64,000 nucleotides of DNA from Apostichopus japonicus (lineage: Eukaryota; Echinodermata; Holothuroidea; Aspidochirotida; Stichopodidae), in assembly GCF_037975245.1 (NCBI RefSeq), contig NC_092571.1, forward strand, positions 14,381,417 to 14,445,416, in the 5' to 3' direction. The first letter of the stretch is position 1. Each line of letters starts with the position of its first letter. A program made the position numbers and the translations under genes. The notes below the pieces were generated by a model. The model was not told where the DNA came from. It saw only the letters and a program-made list of their open reading frames with translations, and did no database searches. This document shows positions 12,861-25,495 of the stretch, piece after piece.

Positions 12861-13339
12861 GATAAGTAGAAACACATGAGAGCGTTTTACTGTACTTTAA
12901 TAATTATCTTGTTAGGAATTCACTGTTTATGCGTACATGGATAGTAAACGTATTTGATACTTGAGTCTGTGAGGGATAAAAACACTGAAATACGAAAATG
13001 TTGTGAGGCAAGACAACCTTGACCTTAGAATACTTTTCATATATTTAATGAGACGGAATTGATCTTGTGCGTGATAGTAAGTTGTGGACTGCATGAAAAA
13101 CGAACAACAACATTACAAGACACCCATGTCTCTTTTGTAAGCCGACGAGGAGTGTGCATAAGTTTAAAACTTTATGCGGTACTATTACCAGCCCTATCGA
13201 CGGAGAAATTATTCCAACCAGGATGCCAAAAGTATCACTCTCCCACGAAATATAATTTAAAGAGTGCTAAGCAATTTATGACTGCAACCCAATTTACTGG
13301 GCCAATAATTTCGGGATTATCCCCAGCCCACTCCTGCCT

Positions 13340-14110
13340 GTTTATATATATATGTCTTTGGAACTTCCCAAGCACAACTATTAGCGTAACTGGTGATGGA
13401 CATGAAGTCCAAGTGTCCCTGAGTAGCGACAAAGCCAACTGTTGAATTACCACTACACGAGGTAATATAAATTTTAAACACATTAAATGTTACCTTTAAG
13501 TGAATAATAGTGTTTCTCAAATTTCCCTCATTTCAATAACAAGCAACTGGATATATTTGTCTGGTCTGGAACATGTCAGTTCAAAGTCAAAGTTATTATT
13601 CTGAAGTAAAGTAAGAGTTTTCATGTCACAGAGGAGAGGTGAAGGAGGATGATAAATTGTAAACATACGGTAAGTATGCTGTAGGAGAGTAGCATGTATA
13701 ATATTATGATCATAATCGACCAATGGCACTTGGTACGTTCCAGCATCTTCTGGTTGGAGGTTTAGAACTGTAAAACCAAAATCATAAAAATGCAATGAAT
13801 AATTTTCAAGTGAGTAATTAAAACAAATATTGATTGACTATATGCTCACCATTTGACCATAACAGCTCAGTTTCAGCAAAAGTACGGGTAGATGTCACTC
13901 CGATGTGGGCCATCTCAGTGAAGTTCAACTGAAATCGAAGTATATATATATATATTATATATATATATAATTCATATTTATATGAAAAGGAAATATCTCA
14001 GAAGGCAAAGTCACATCCTACAACAGAATAAAAACCTGTCAATCTGATAGCTGGTCCATCTTGACAATTAAAATTACAATCGATACACTCAGACAATGAC
14101 ATTTACTGGG
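13340..14110 (-). pseudogene. Two-domain Ig gene, decayed
   Basis: Reading on the minus strand, the order is a cysteine-rich start (IDCNFNCQDGP), GCDFAF followed by a TGA stop where relatives have FP, an expanded TA tract (13,942-13,970), then FTVLNLQPEDAGTYQVPL, TYRMFTIYHPPSPL, and a domain-2 remnant with NSTVGFVATQ in which the F-strand cysteine is Phe. Several frame changes separate these pieces and no clean donor follows. It is a more distant paralogue than the 15.8 and 48.4 kb genes. Confidence 0.7.
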
Positions 14111-15766
14111 GACATTACGACGAATAAAATAAAAAATTGTAAAATCTCCATTTGTAAAGATATCTGATCTTTAACAATGATTATCCTGTACGTTACGAAC
14201 ACCGCTGTCTAAATCTGCAGTGTCGTCTTTAACAATGTTTACGCTGTGCTTTAAAGCGACCGCCGACTAACTTTGCAGTGAAGTCTTCTTTCGATAGAAA
14301 CCAATAGTAGACAGTATTCTAGAAGAGGTTAAGGATTGTGCGCATGCACGGAAGTGTTAACACAGGAAAATAAAATACTTTGGTCACAGTATTCAGTGAA
14401 ATAATATAAGTATTTCTCAATTCCTGTTAATCTGCCTTCGGAGTGTTGATTGTAGAAGGCAAAGAACCAATGTTTATTTTTCTCGCTTATCCTTTCAATG
14501 CTCAGCTTACCATTTGTTACTCTCAGAGAATGGATGATGATAACAAATGTACGAGTTATCTCTTTCATAGTTTCCATTTGCAAACCATATGACTATATGA
14601 CAGTAATGTGTTTATATACAGGTAAAAATAAACTAAACGCTGGTTATGCGAAATAATCCTCTGACGCTGTACAAAGCTTTTGCGCCCGGTGCTTGGCTAA
14701 GTAACTTTTAAATGTTAAAGAATCGAAATCTCATTGATATTTCAATGAAATACTGCGTGAAATCTTAAAAAAATGAAACGAAAATCGCCTTCAACCTGAA
14801 AAGCGAATGTCACACTGACAAGGTTGTGCAGAGATGTCGGTGGTTTTCTTAAAAAACAAACGGATGTGAACTGAATATGACAGAATGTTTCACATAGTGA
14901 ACGTAGGGCAAGCAATGTCGCTTATTCCACTATTTAAATCTACCATGAGCCCACACTACATCTTCACCCATTCGACATACACCAAAACGGTAACAACAGT
15001 CCACTTTTAATTACAAAAATATGCTGCCTCAACTAGGTCACCACGCAAAGGTTATAAGTATTTCCTAATATTTGTCCTAATATTTGTCCTAATACTTGTC
15101 ATTTAGCCTTTGAAGAAGATCCTGCTAGAATCGAACGTCAGGCCAACTTACTTTTACACATTCTCCCACACAGACTCTCTAGTGGATAAGCAGTTTGCTA
15201 ACAGTTTTATTTTATTCTAATATTTTCATCATACTATTTTAGGCTCTAAGGTCAAAATCTTATGTGAATCATGCAATTGTGCCGTCTTCCATGGTTATAA
15301 CATGTTCTAATGTAGCTATATCCGCCACTGTGTGCAGGGTCTCCGTTTCTTAAAATTGAAGACTATTAAACAACATAACAAGGCTTCTTTGTATCACTGT
15401 ACTTATCAATAAATATCACTTGAAGAAAGTTCACGTGTTTTTGTACGTTAGCGTTGAACGTTTACAAAAATGAACCTGGCAATGACAGGACAGGAATACC
15501 AGGAGGCGCCTGTAAAATGGAGCTTGGGATCAAAAACAAGAAGTCCCTTAACCATACCCACCAGCCCACCGACTTCGGAGCAACGTGTGCAAGGAAACAC
15601 TGAGCTTAAAGTCATTTTGGATTAAAATTGGATACTTCAACATTAACGGGGAATAAGCAGTTAGAAAAGTAAAAGCTTCTGTTGGTGCGATTTAGTATTC
15701 AGAAATTGGTCTTGGATAGTTTGTTAAATTTGAACGATTCTTTTCTTCTTGGGGTGGGGGTATATG
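14111..15766. other. Noncoding, downstream of the 15.8-kb Ig gene
   Basis: No gene is called. Positions about 14,830-15,766 match 47,560-48,320, so the whole gene environment is duplicated. About 14,776-14,812 is a short antisense Tx1 LINE fragment (IRLQ/EGDF region). Confidence 0.5.
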
Positions 15767-16621
15767 TTAAGCGATGGCTATACAAATAATGAATAGACAC
15801 TTTTCTCTTTCATAGCATTTGCGTGAATACTGCGGTGTAGAAAAGAACTCTAGCTGTTCCTGAGTAGCGATGCATCCAACGATTGAGTTCTGATCACAAG
15901 ACATGACGTTAATAGAAAGCTCTTGAATACCGTTATCATCTGTGTAATGTTTCTGAAAATCACAGCCCTCGGGCTCAATCATTTCCAGATTTATCGGTGG
16001 AAACCCGTTTGTTATTGAACAAGATATAGTTACGTGGTAGGAGCCAGATGGGGATGAGGATGGGCCTTGACAAACAAGAGGTGTAGGAGGCTGATAGACT
16101 GTAAAGAGATGATAGGTATAATGAGAGAAAAGAGTATACGGGGAGTAAGAATCAGTCAATGACAGATGATAAGTACCAGCATCCTGTCGTTGAAGGTTTA
16201 AGATGGAGAAAGAAAAATCAACTTTAGTAACTTCAGGCCAGGAGTAAGACCGATCTTCCTCGATATAGTCTACTTTTACTTGAAATAAATATCGATTGAC
16301 TGTCTGATTCTGTCTCAATTGTTTACCGTTGTAGGAGTAAATTGGTTTAGAGGGAACATCTCCATTAGTACGTCCGGTAAAGTTCATCGCTACTCGTAAA
16401 CCATCTATATATATATATATGTTATCTATATATAATTCAATATGATCTTTGTTAACAGCAATATCCGGGAACGAGAAGTCACAGCCTAGCATAGCATAGC
16501 ATTCCTTTGAATTTACTGTTTGTCCTTCTGTGCAGTGATAGTTACAACCAATTACGTTACAAGTATATAATACCAAGAAGATGGCAAGATGAAAGAACTT
16601 TGAAACAATGAAACCATCCAT
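15767..16621 (-). CDS. Secreted two-Ig-domain protein
   Basis: An open frame of 284 codons. Residues 1-25 form a signal peptide (hydrophobic FFHLAIFLVLYTCNVIG). Domain 1 (about 26-165) is V-like, starting with clustered cysteines (C26, C30, C41, C47). It contains a YIYIYI run encoded by a TA tract and ends in RQDAGTYHLSL, where the usual F-strand cysteine is Leu. Domain 2 (about 175-265) is C2-like with TISCSITNGFPP and NSIVGCIATQE, which supply the normal cysteine pair. Compared with the paralogue at 48.4 kb, about 64 bp around the splice donor are deleted. The frame therefore runs into former intron and stops after ...CLFIICIAIA, giving no transmembrane exon. It may be a soluble receptor or a recent pseudogene. 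An immune or recognition role is inference. Confidence 0.75.
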   Translation of the reverse strand: MDGFIVSKFFHLAIFLVLYTCNVIGCNYHCTEGQTVNSKECYAMLGCDFSFPDIAVNKDHIELYIDNIYIYIDGLRVAMNFTGRTNGDVPSKPIYSYNGKQLRQNQTVNRYLFQVKVDYIEEDRSYSWPEVTKVDFSFSILNLQRQDAGTYHLSLTDSYSPYTLFSHYTYHLFTVYQPPTPLVCQGPSSSPSGSYHVTISCSITNGFPPINLEMIEPEGCDFQKHYTDDNGIQELSINVMSCDQNSIVGCIATQEQLEFFSTPQYSRKCYEREKCLFIICIAIA

Positions 16622-17356
16622 GTTTTAATAACTAACGACTTTTAAAGTTGTCCAACGTCGAAGACGTGCGTTTGTGACCACTTTTATTTGAAAACTATAA
16701 TGAGAGATAGAAAGTGATCTTTGTTAAAATGCGCATGCGTTAATTTGCTTCCAACTGTGCATGACTGGAAATATATTTCCGACATGACAACATGCATGCA
16801 CGAGTGTGTTTCGAATTTTAAACATCGCTTTGTTTTTTTCTTAACTTCAGCAGTTATATTAGCTAAGATGTAGGATAATGATTTTAATATAACATTGTTA
16901 TTTAATGACCCAATATATTTTTTAAGGGTGTGTGTATGAATCGTTTGTTGTCCTTGTTTTCGTTCTTGCTATTTATTTAATGCTTAAACTCGGCTTTTAA
17001 AACTGTAGTACCCTCCAGTAACGTTAAATCAAGTTTTAGTACATAACGAATGTCATTACTATACTTTCATACTGAGTTAGACCGAGAAAACAGAGAATGA
17101 GAATGCAACGTGGGGCTTGAAATGAAACACTGACAGATATACATTATCTTCATCATTTTAAAATGATACATTCATCGAAAACGGATTGACTGTACCTGGA
17201 AGTGATGACGCTCTCACGTGAAACATCTGCCCTGGTGACCTGACGAGTGCATTCAAAATGTGATGCAACAGTGTGTTAACAAAAAATCCGGATTTACTAT
17301 TCTTTTTCTTTTTTTGCTTTACATTTCACATCGAGGTGAATAAATATTTTCATTGT
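16622..17356. other. 5' flank of Ig gene
   Basis: No gene. It matches 49,241-50,087 upstream of the 48.4-kb paralogue (shared gcgcatgcgttaatttgctt, near 16,730 and 49,350), so it probably includes the family promoter. No individual element can be assigned from sequence alone. Confidence 0.45.
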
Positions 17357-18042
17357 TCTCGATCATCCGCATCGACTTACTTTTAGTGTTACTTGATCAC
17401 AGTTTAAACACAACAGGCTCTTGGACTCATATGGCAGGAAGATTATTAAAACGCACTTACAAATGGTGAGACCTTTATTTACCTTCCATTGCTTTTTATG
17501 GTAAAATCCTTCACCATTACATATAGAATAATTTATGGAATATAATTAATCGCATTGTTCATTGTGCCGTTATCATGTCATTTATATTAACTATGCACAC
17601 CTCGTTTTCAAAGAATATGTAAAACTTTGTCAAAGAACTGAACAACAGTCTCAATTTCGATTGTCCTCTAACCCACCTTACCTAATAAATAACCATCCGT
17701 ATATAATGGCAGTTCTATAATGTGGAAATATATTCAAATTCACTTCAGAAAACGAAAACGAAAAGACACCTGATATGATCCTTGTTAGCGAATAGTTAGA
17801 ATCATTTCTTATTGAACACTATGTTTTTTTTCCCCAATAGCTAATAACTTGGATATTTCTGTCCCTTTTTTCAATCAAAGTAACTTCTTACATCAACGCA
17901 TGTAAAGAAATTTAAAATTTACAGTAACGTAGTTTGAGATGTGTCAAAGAGTTTGGTTACTCTGAACATGTGTCTATAACACTCGACGGCTTTTAGTCAT
18001 ACATAACTGAGTATGAGTAGATAAATGTTAGGTAGAGCTTAC

Positions 18043-18523
18043 CAAATAGACGGTATGTGTGTTGCAATACAGTCGGGCCGAAAGTCTTGTCGCTGTTTGT
18101 AGTCTGTATGTCAACTTGATAAGTTCCAGCATCGTCTAGTTGGATATTTAGGATTGAGAAATTAAAGTAATAAAAGCAATTCCCATGGCCACAATCAAGA
18201 TATTCGGTTTGGAATAGATAACGATCATAAGTATGATCTTCATACTCCCAGAATATTCCAGAGAAAAGAAAGGGAGCTCGAAGAACATTACCATCGGTAG
18301 CCAGCTCGGTGAAGTTCAAATATAATTTAAATATATATAGATATATATATGTGTGTGAAAATGAAATATTTGGAAACGATAAGTCACAACCTTCAACCAT
18401 ATAACAGTCTGTTGAATTTACTGTAGGTCCATCTTGACAGTGATTATCACAATCAATATCTGCGGAATATGAAAAAGTGAACAGAAAAATGAAAAAACAA
18501 TGTAAAACAGGTGCAAATCCCAT
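18043..18523 (-). CDS. V-like Ig exon with signal peptide (copy B, open)
   Basis: A 481-bp first coding exon. I choose the ATG at 18,523 (MGFAPVLHCFFIFLFTFSYS) because it starts directly at a signal peptide; an in-frame ATG lies six codons upstream. The mature part begins DIDCDNHCQDGP with further cysteines (DCYMVEGCDL). A TA tract (18,331-18,350) encodes the YIYLYI stretch. Then come NFTEL, TYDRYLFQ, CGHGNCF and LDDAGTYQVDI, again with no F-strand cysteine. The exon ends TYRLFG with a GTAAGC donor at 18,042, leaving phase 1. No second-domain exon of its own was found downstream. The nearest acceptor-like site is inside the 15.8-kb gene (about 16,097). Confidence 0.75.
18331..18350. repeat. 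Coding (TA)n tract, V-like exon B
   Basis: TA-rich run within the open frame encoding alternating Tyr and Ile, at the same domain position as in the other paralogues. Confidence 0.85.
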
Positions 18524-20028
18524 ATCGCGGTATTGTGACAATTATTCACAGTAAATTTGATGCATTTATTGCAATACTTCGCGCGTCTGTTTGTAAAGCG
18601 AGGAGCGCTGTTAATGAATCAAAACAAGGAGTCGTTCTTAAGGACACCCGTACATGCGCACATGTGTGTGTTTTCAAAATGAAAATGACCAGGCTGACAA
18701 TGAATTTTTTTCTTTATGGCTACGTGACAATAACAAATAATTTACTTGTAGTTTCGAGAGAAGGAAGTCTGCTGATGTCTGTAGTGACATCATAACCTTT
18801 TAACTGGTAATTTTAATGGATACAAAGCACTTGTAATCGCTTGGATGATTTTATTTTATATATGCAAGTCAAACATGTATTGAATTCCCTCTGTCTGCTT
18901 TGCTTGTTTTGTAAGAAAGCATGCGTTAAGCTATTAAAGTATGCAATTGATTGTCGAGTCTCGTGAATTTTACATAATTACTATCTTACTTAACCAGATT
19001 CACCACTGAATTGTTATATGTATCTATTAAAGACAGAAAACATATCTTTAAGGCTTAAATGAGGAATCCTTTGACGCAAGTTTTTATATTTCAACAACTA
19101 GATAATTGTAAGTAATCAAGGTGAGACACCCTCATAGACTTTAGCTAAAAATGTCCTTTTTAAAAGTCGTACATAGTAGGTAACGCAGGTAATTGTAGCC
19201 ATCTATTGTAATATTTTAGAGAGAATATTTCAAATGTTGTTTCTTCCTTTCCACAGTTTCCAAGATGGTTTAACAATATTAACATGGTTATATATGAAAC
19301 TTAAAACCGACCATTTGGTTGCCTAGCTTTTCTTCTACAATTCAATGCTCCGGCCGAATGCTCCAACAACGATGTGGAGTGCATCCTGAGCAGAGAGAAG
19401 TGAAGTGCGGGCTACTCGTCCAGGGGGTAGGTTGTATGTCCCATGCAGCCCCTGCCACCCGTCCCGCCAACCCAGAAGACTTTTCAATGAATTTGATGAC
19501 TATTAAAAATAATAGCCGTACAACCCTATGGATATCACGTGGTTTGAATTGGAGATTTCATTCATGACAATAGTCCATTATTAATTAATTACGATTTGTT
19601 ACGTCATTTCAGATATTTACAATTTAAAACAGTAAGCTTCTATATTATTTCTTGATTTGTGTTAAATGCGTTTCATTTTGAAATCCTATAAAACGATTAA
19701 TCCAGAGTGCTATTATCAATTGGTTTATATTCTATAAGGATTACATGTTCAGATCCTTTGACTTATTCAATTACCTTTCTTCATTCAGGTGTGTAACAGG
19801 GGACCTGTGTATTACTCATTGTATACAACGTCCCTGTCGATTCTCATGGCTTTATCATGTAAAACTGGTTAAGGTGGGTACCAAATAATCAGATAAAACT
19901 GATGTGTTATAAATTATGACCGGTTGCTACTGAGAAGGACACACAATCCTATGCATATGTGGATTGACTGGACTAACCACTCAGGTTTCAGTTTATACTG
20001 ACTGCTGTCTCTTACTCAAAGTACAAAC
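18524..20028. other. Noncoding duplicated stretch upstream of Ig exon B
   Basis: No gene called. It is collinear with 1,124-2,660 and 52,605-54,150. Confidence 0.5.
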
Positions 20029-22736
20029 TGATATTTCGGGGGGGGGGGGCGGAATAACCACTGTTGATATTTGCAATTCCTCGGGTTCGGACGGGCTTCC
20101 GAGGGAGTTCTACCGAACCTTTTGGGCTATAATTGGACCCGATATCAGAGCCGTCTTCGAAGACGCCTTCCAAAACGGACTGTTAAACCAGAGTCAACGT
20201 CTGGGTATGATTACTTTGCTTTCCAAGTCTGGGACCCCTTAGATCCTCGTAACAAGCGCCCGATTAACTTGTTAAATGTGGATTACAAGTAGCTGGATAA
20301 GGCTTTGTGCAACCGCCTTGCACTGGCTATGCCGCATCTTGTGGGTGATCTCCAGACTTGTGCAGTGAAGGGTCATTGCATCCAGCAGAACTTTTGGATG
20401 ATGCGCGACTTTGTTATTGAGCGTGATCTGCCTTGTGCATTGGTCTCTCTTGACCAGCCGAAGGCCTTTGACATGGTGGGTCGCGGTTTTTTAATGAATG
20501 TATTGGAGACGTTTCAGTTGCACCCACATTTTTTTAAATGGATTTCTTTTTTTGTATCAGGAAAGTTTCAGTTCTTTGATCGTTCATGATCAATCTCCGA
20601 GTTATAATCTGGTGAAACGCTACACTCCAGCTAGGGCATTACGGTCCCAAAGTCATCTTTCTCTTGTTATTCCTCGAACTAACAAAGTCACATATCGAGA
20701 TCGTTCTTTCAGTGCAGCAGGTCCTAAACTCTAGAATTCTCCTCCTCATCACTTGGAAAATGTCACATCTATTGACACTTTTAAAAAGCATTTAAAAACT
20801 TTTCTTTTTAGGCTTGAGTATGGGCATTAATCTTATTCGTTGTTTTATTCTCATTACTGTGCCCATTTTTATGTATATTTATCTTTTTATGTTCTTTATT
20901 GTGCTTTTTAACCCTGTCTTATATCATTTTCTTATTTTTACTGCTGTTGTTATTACTTTTAGGTTTTCTTAAGTTTGGTAATTTTATATTCCAAGCATTG
21001 GTTCTTTTGTACAGTGCTCTTGAGCATGTTTTATTTCATGATAACAGCACTTTAATATTTGGTATATATTATATTATATCGTAAATGGGTTTTTTTCAGA
21101 GGTTTTTAACTTCGAGAGGGTGCGACAGGGGTGCCCTCTGTCTCCATTATTTTATGTTTTGTTTAAAGAGTCCCTCTCCCGTCTCTTGGAAAGGGACTCT
21201 GGACTTGTTCCATTCGTTGTGCCAGGGGGTGCCAAAGTGAAATGCGTTCAATATGCAGATGACGTCACGTGTGTTGTTTCGAGTCTGGGCTCCTTTCGTG
21301 CCCTCTCGCAGGATTAATCTATCTTTGAGAGAGCTACCGGGGCGAAGTTGAATCCGAACAAGACAAAGGGCCTTCGCCTTGGTAGCTGGAGATACAGAGA
21401 CTTACCATTCAGTGCATCGTGGTCGGATCAGAATATCACAATTATTATACATGGTTCGGCTACGATGCACCTTGTCATGTCACCTAGAACGAGAGGGCTG
21501 AGGTATTTGAGAGCAGGCTCAAAACCTTTGGCACCCGCTGGCTTTCGATCTTGGGGAAAGTCACCGTTATTAATCGTTTTGTTTCACCCATCTTGTGGTA
21601 CCCGGGCGCGGTGTAGCCAATTCCACGTCGCGTCCTGGTGCGGTTGGAGAGAGCGATATTTTCATTCATTTGGTTGGGTGGTACAGAGCTTGTCAAAAGA
21701 ATCTAATGTACCAAAAACTTGAGAAAGGGGAGGGGGTAAAAGTGGTTCATCTGGGAAGTAAATTGACTTTTTTTTTGTTATTTAAGCAAATGTTTGTAGC
21801 GGGAACTGACCCAGGGTTGCCTTGTTTATATTTTGTTACGATTTGGGGGCGGGTTGCACTTGCGTCGATGGGTCCCGGCGCTGTTTAGCAACAGAGAACC
21901 ACATAGTAGTACTCCGAGCAGAGTGGTGCGTGTCATTTGTTCCGCTTTTTATTAGTTACCTCTGTTGACCTGTCACGATCGGCCCTCGTTCACAGTTCCT
22001 TGCGGGAAAGTGCCTTGAATGCGTTATTTGTACAGGGACGTCATCCTTCCGAAGTATGGCGTTCAGTGCATTCAAGCCTAAATAGTTGCAGGCTCCGAGA
22101 TCTAGCTTGGAGAATTGCACACGGTGCCATTGGTTACCAATCTGACCAATCTGAAAAGGTATCATTGGCTATTGGGTGATGGACTGTGCCCAACTACCGA
22201 CTGTGACAGCTTTTGGCATTGTTCCTTTGTTTTTAGCTTGTGGGAGTGGTTTCAGACCTGGACCGACCGTGTAAAGAGAGACCGTTCATGGTCGGTAGGA
22301 CAGGGCTTTGTTTTATATGGGGTAGATCCTCCAGTTTGTTCTGTTGCTGTGTTGCACCGTGTTGTTTGTGTCTGTGCTGTTTTGGAGGAAAATAAACTTA
22401 TTTGGAGGAATAGATGCAATACAGTTTTAAGGGGAAAATTTGCCAGTAGGCAGGCAGTCCTGGAGGCGGTCAAGTGTGGCATTCGCCTTCAGATTGAAGG
22501 TAATTTTCGCATTTTTTGGACGCTGGTGTGCTGGGGAGGTGTGTTTTGTTTCGCTGCGTGCTGGTCGTCCTTTTGGGTTTTTTGTTTAAATGTCAGGGTG
22601 GGTGGTTGGTCTCTGCTGGTCGGTGGGCGTGTTTGCTTTTTTGGCTCGCTTTTTTATTTGTCAGAGAGGGCTGGTTGGATAGTGCCGTTTGGCCGTGACG
22701 TTTTTGTTCCCGCAGAGCGGGTCACGTGAAAAGCAC
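20029..22736 (+). mobile_element. Tx1-type LINE, 5'-truncated and decayed (copy B)
   Basis: Starts and ends exactly as the copy at 2,661-5,258. RT fragments include AFDMVG (about 20,470), RQGCPLSPLFYVLF (about 21,125), QYADDVTCVVSS (about 21,255) and a C-terminal region up to about 22,580. The end is CCCGC-AGA-GCGGG-TCACGTGAAAAGCAC, a hairpin plus terminal motif. It is somewhat less damaged than copy A but not codable. Confidence 0.9.
20580..21085 (+). mobile_element. CR1/L2-like LINE 3' end nested (copy B)
   Basis: Same nested insertion as at 3,180-3,674, with the VIPRTNKVTYRDRSFSAAG segment and an in-frame stop where copy A has Trp-Asn. Confidence 0.75.
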
Positions 22737-25081
22737 AGAACAAGCTGGAAACAAAGGAACAATGCCAACAAAAACATGAGCAATACTCTCTAAGTTGTCA
22801 CTGCCTTCAGGTTACGTGCAGCACAACAACTGATCACGTTGGTATTCTTCGTCAAAATGCCAATGCATAGAATAACTTTTCATCTAGGCAAACACATACT
22901 AATTTTTCGAGGTGTGTACAATTCGCCTGTCCCTTCAGAAACAACATATCTCCATTACTGAATATCTATTATCGTATCGTTATTTCATTGTATTGAGAGG
23001 AATATGGTTCGGTATCGATGAACGATCAATTTAACATTCGGTTTGTCGGCTTGTCGAGACCTGTTTCCTCGGGTCGTTGGTATTCTGGTTTGGGTGAATG
23101 AAGGACCTACGGACGGGCCGACCGTTTTTACTTTAGTAGATGTTTCGTGTTCAGTTCGGGTGTGTGTGTTTTTTATTTGAGGGAAAGGGTCCGTTCAGGT
23201 GGGTGGTATGTGTGTAATTGTTAATTGCTGATAGTTTAGTTAAAGTATGGGTAGGGTTTAGTGCATTTTAGGCCGTGACGTTCGTGGATCACGTTAACAG
23301 CACATTAAAGTTACCAACAACTATCGGTTCCAAACCACTAGGTGAACCATATTACGCTCGTTCATGAGGAATAAATTAATTACGTACATAATATAGTTTT
23401 CTATTATTTTCTAACTCTTCCTAATCTTTTCTTGTTCTGTTCCTCTTGTACTTTTTCTGGCTCTCTATAGCCTGGTTTGCATGGCTGTAGGTGATAGGTA
23501 GGGTGGACGGGGCGAGGTCATATTTGCATTCAAAGAATTGTTGTGTCTTCTTTCTCTTTTTTTTCAGTTATCTTCTTTGATTCTCCTCTCTTATATGCTC
23601 TCTCTGGACTTCTACTCAACATGTTTCCTTTAACTTTCTTAGCAGCCTTAGTCACCTCAATCAATTAGCATATTGTTTGATCTACCTTGCATAACTGTAT
23701 TCATTGTCTTTATCTATTCGCCGTTCAATTGTTTTTACTCTTTTACCAACAATACTTTTCTATTCACTTTACGCAACTTAGAACCTTGGCGGTTGTGGGA
23801 CAAGTGTATTCAGCCACCGTTCCAGACGATATGTCTGAGACCCGAAAAACACATTCCATACTTGTCTTACGTTTTCGGGAGATTATCCTAGCACCAAGAT
23901 GTTACCATGCGATGGAAGCATTGCCAAAGACCTTATAGATTAAAAGTATTGCAAGTGCCCTCGATGTTTACATTGTGAACTTATTAAAATAAGGTATATG
24001 AAACTGAAATGTCTCCCTCACTAAATGACAAACTGGTCTTTGAGCTCCTACATTTGAAATGCTGCTTGTATTTTGTCATTACCATAACGTCATTTCGGCT
24101 ATTCTTTCAAAGTTAATTAAAGATAGTCTTCACGTACCCAAAATAAAATTGAATAAAAATGAATAAAATTATATTTATTTAAATGAATAGATTATTACGT
24201 ATATTGTTTTAATATGGTGTAAATGTGTGAGACAAAATACAGTTAGTAGAACCTTAGCCAACATTGCCAAGTGAATTATTTGTATTCATTTCCAATGAAT
24301 GTAAGCGTCATTAGGCTTGGGAAAGAAGCGCGCCATTAATTTTGACTTCTGTGTAATTTTAATAGAGACATAGAAAATAGATAAAGATGATTAGGACGTA
24401 ACGGAGACTCACGTTTGAAGAATATAATATCAGCGTAACTAGGGGATGGCCGTTTGGCCGGATGGGTTGGTGAGCCTGTTTGCGGACCGGCCTTTGTTTT
24501 AGAAAATTAGTTGATTGGAAAGTGTGTGTTAACGTGGGAATGTATGTCGTTGTGGCTGTGCGTGTCATGTAAAAAAAAAGAACATATAGTTCTCTAATTT
24601 GTATAACAACTGTTTCTCTTCATACAACCTCATATAGAAGTAGTGTCATTATATTTATTACCCTCTTTTACTCTAGTTCAATGGACGAAATAAATTGCGT
24701 AACATTGTGAAGAAACGTTCTTATTTTTTGCTTTTTACGAAAACTTTACCAAAATTGCTGTGTATTTCAGATCAATGAAATCATAAGTAACAAAAACAAG
24801 CAAAATGCTTGATATTTGTGTTTTAATCTGTCACGGTTTTGTAGTCTGACTTATTTCCAGAAGATCCTCTCACTGAATTTTGAAGTTTATCTTATCTGCC
24901 AACGACCGAAAGTTAACCTTCTTTAAAATAGATTCTTAATACCGTAGCTATACCAGGTGAAACTAAGCGTTTTGGTTAATAAAAAGTGAAATGCTACGAT
25001 GGATACCAACTTTTTCGGAGTGATCTTAGATGTTCGAAATAAGTTCTATACGGCGGATATCAGATGACACTTGTACCTAGT
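22737..25081. other. Noncoding duplicated stretch
   Basis: No gene supported. It is collinear with 5,259-7,020 and with 56,470-59,980. It holds the three-copy conserved block at 23,700-23,940 and a partly deleted version of the 59,570-59,760 candidate exon at 24,170-24,340. Confidence 0.45.
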
Positions 25082-25292
25082 GTGCTTTTTACGTGCTAAG
25101 AAAACGGACACGGACCAAAGGTCAACAAAAACAATCCCAGTCTGCAAAACAACAACTGAAACCCATCAATCTCTCACTAACGCAGCGTTTAACGTGCCGC
25201 GAAAAGGACACGGACCCAAAGGCCAACAGAAGCAAAAGAAATAAAACACTACAAACCGGCCCCCAAAAGCCAACCCCAAACCACAAACAGTA
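25082..25292 (-). mobile_element. Tail of a second LINE subfamily, with target duplication
   Basis: A 211-bp insertion absent from copy A, flanked by ACCTAGT (25,075-25,081 and 25,293-25,299). Read on the minus strand its last 14 bases, CACGTAAAAAGCAC, equal the Tx1 LINE terminus. The rest is different and consists of two diverged tandem units of about 95 bp containing GGTCCGTGTCC. This suggests a sister LINE, or a non-autonomous partner, sharing the same terminus. Confidence 0.7.
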
Positions 25293-25495
25293 ACCTAGTA
25301 ACCTGTTCACCTTACCAATGAGAAGATTTTCTTTATTATAAATTCAATAAAATGAGAAATGTTGAAGGTACCAGGGGTTAGTTCATGAGGGGTACGTGAA
25401 GTGCCACGAAGAGATAAGAATCTAGAGGCAACGGTGATACGGAGAGTACCAAATTGGAACCTCAATAAGTAACATGTGAGCACCAAACTGATATA
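25293..25495. other. Noncoding, matches copy A near 7,020-7,140
   Basis: Nothing supportable besides the flanks of two insertions. Confidence 0.4.

Noticed and set aside
25093-25310. Open frames on both strands
   Set aside because: They lie in the 95-bp tandem repeats of a LINE tail; no protein similarity.
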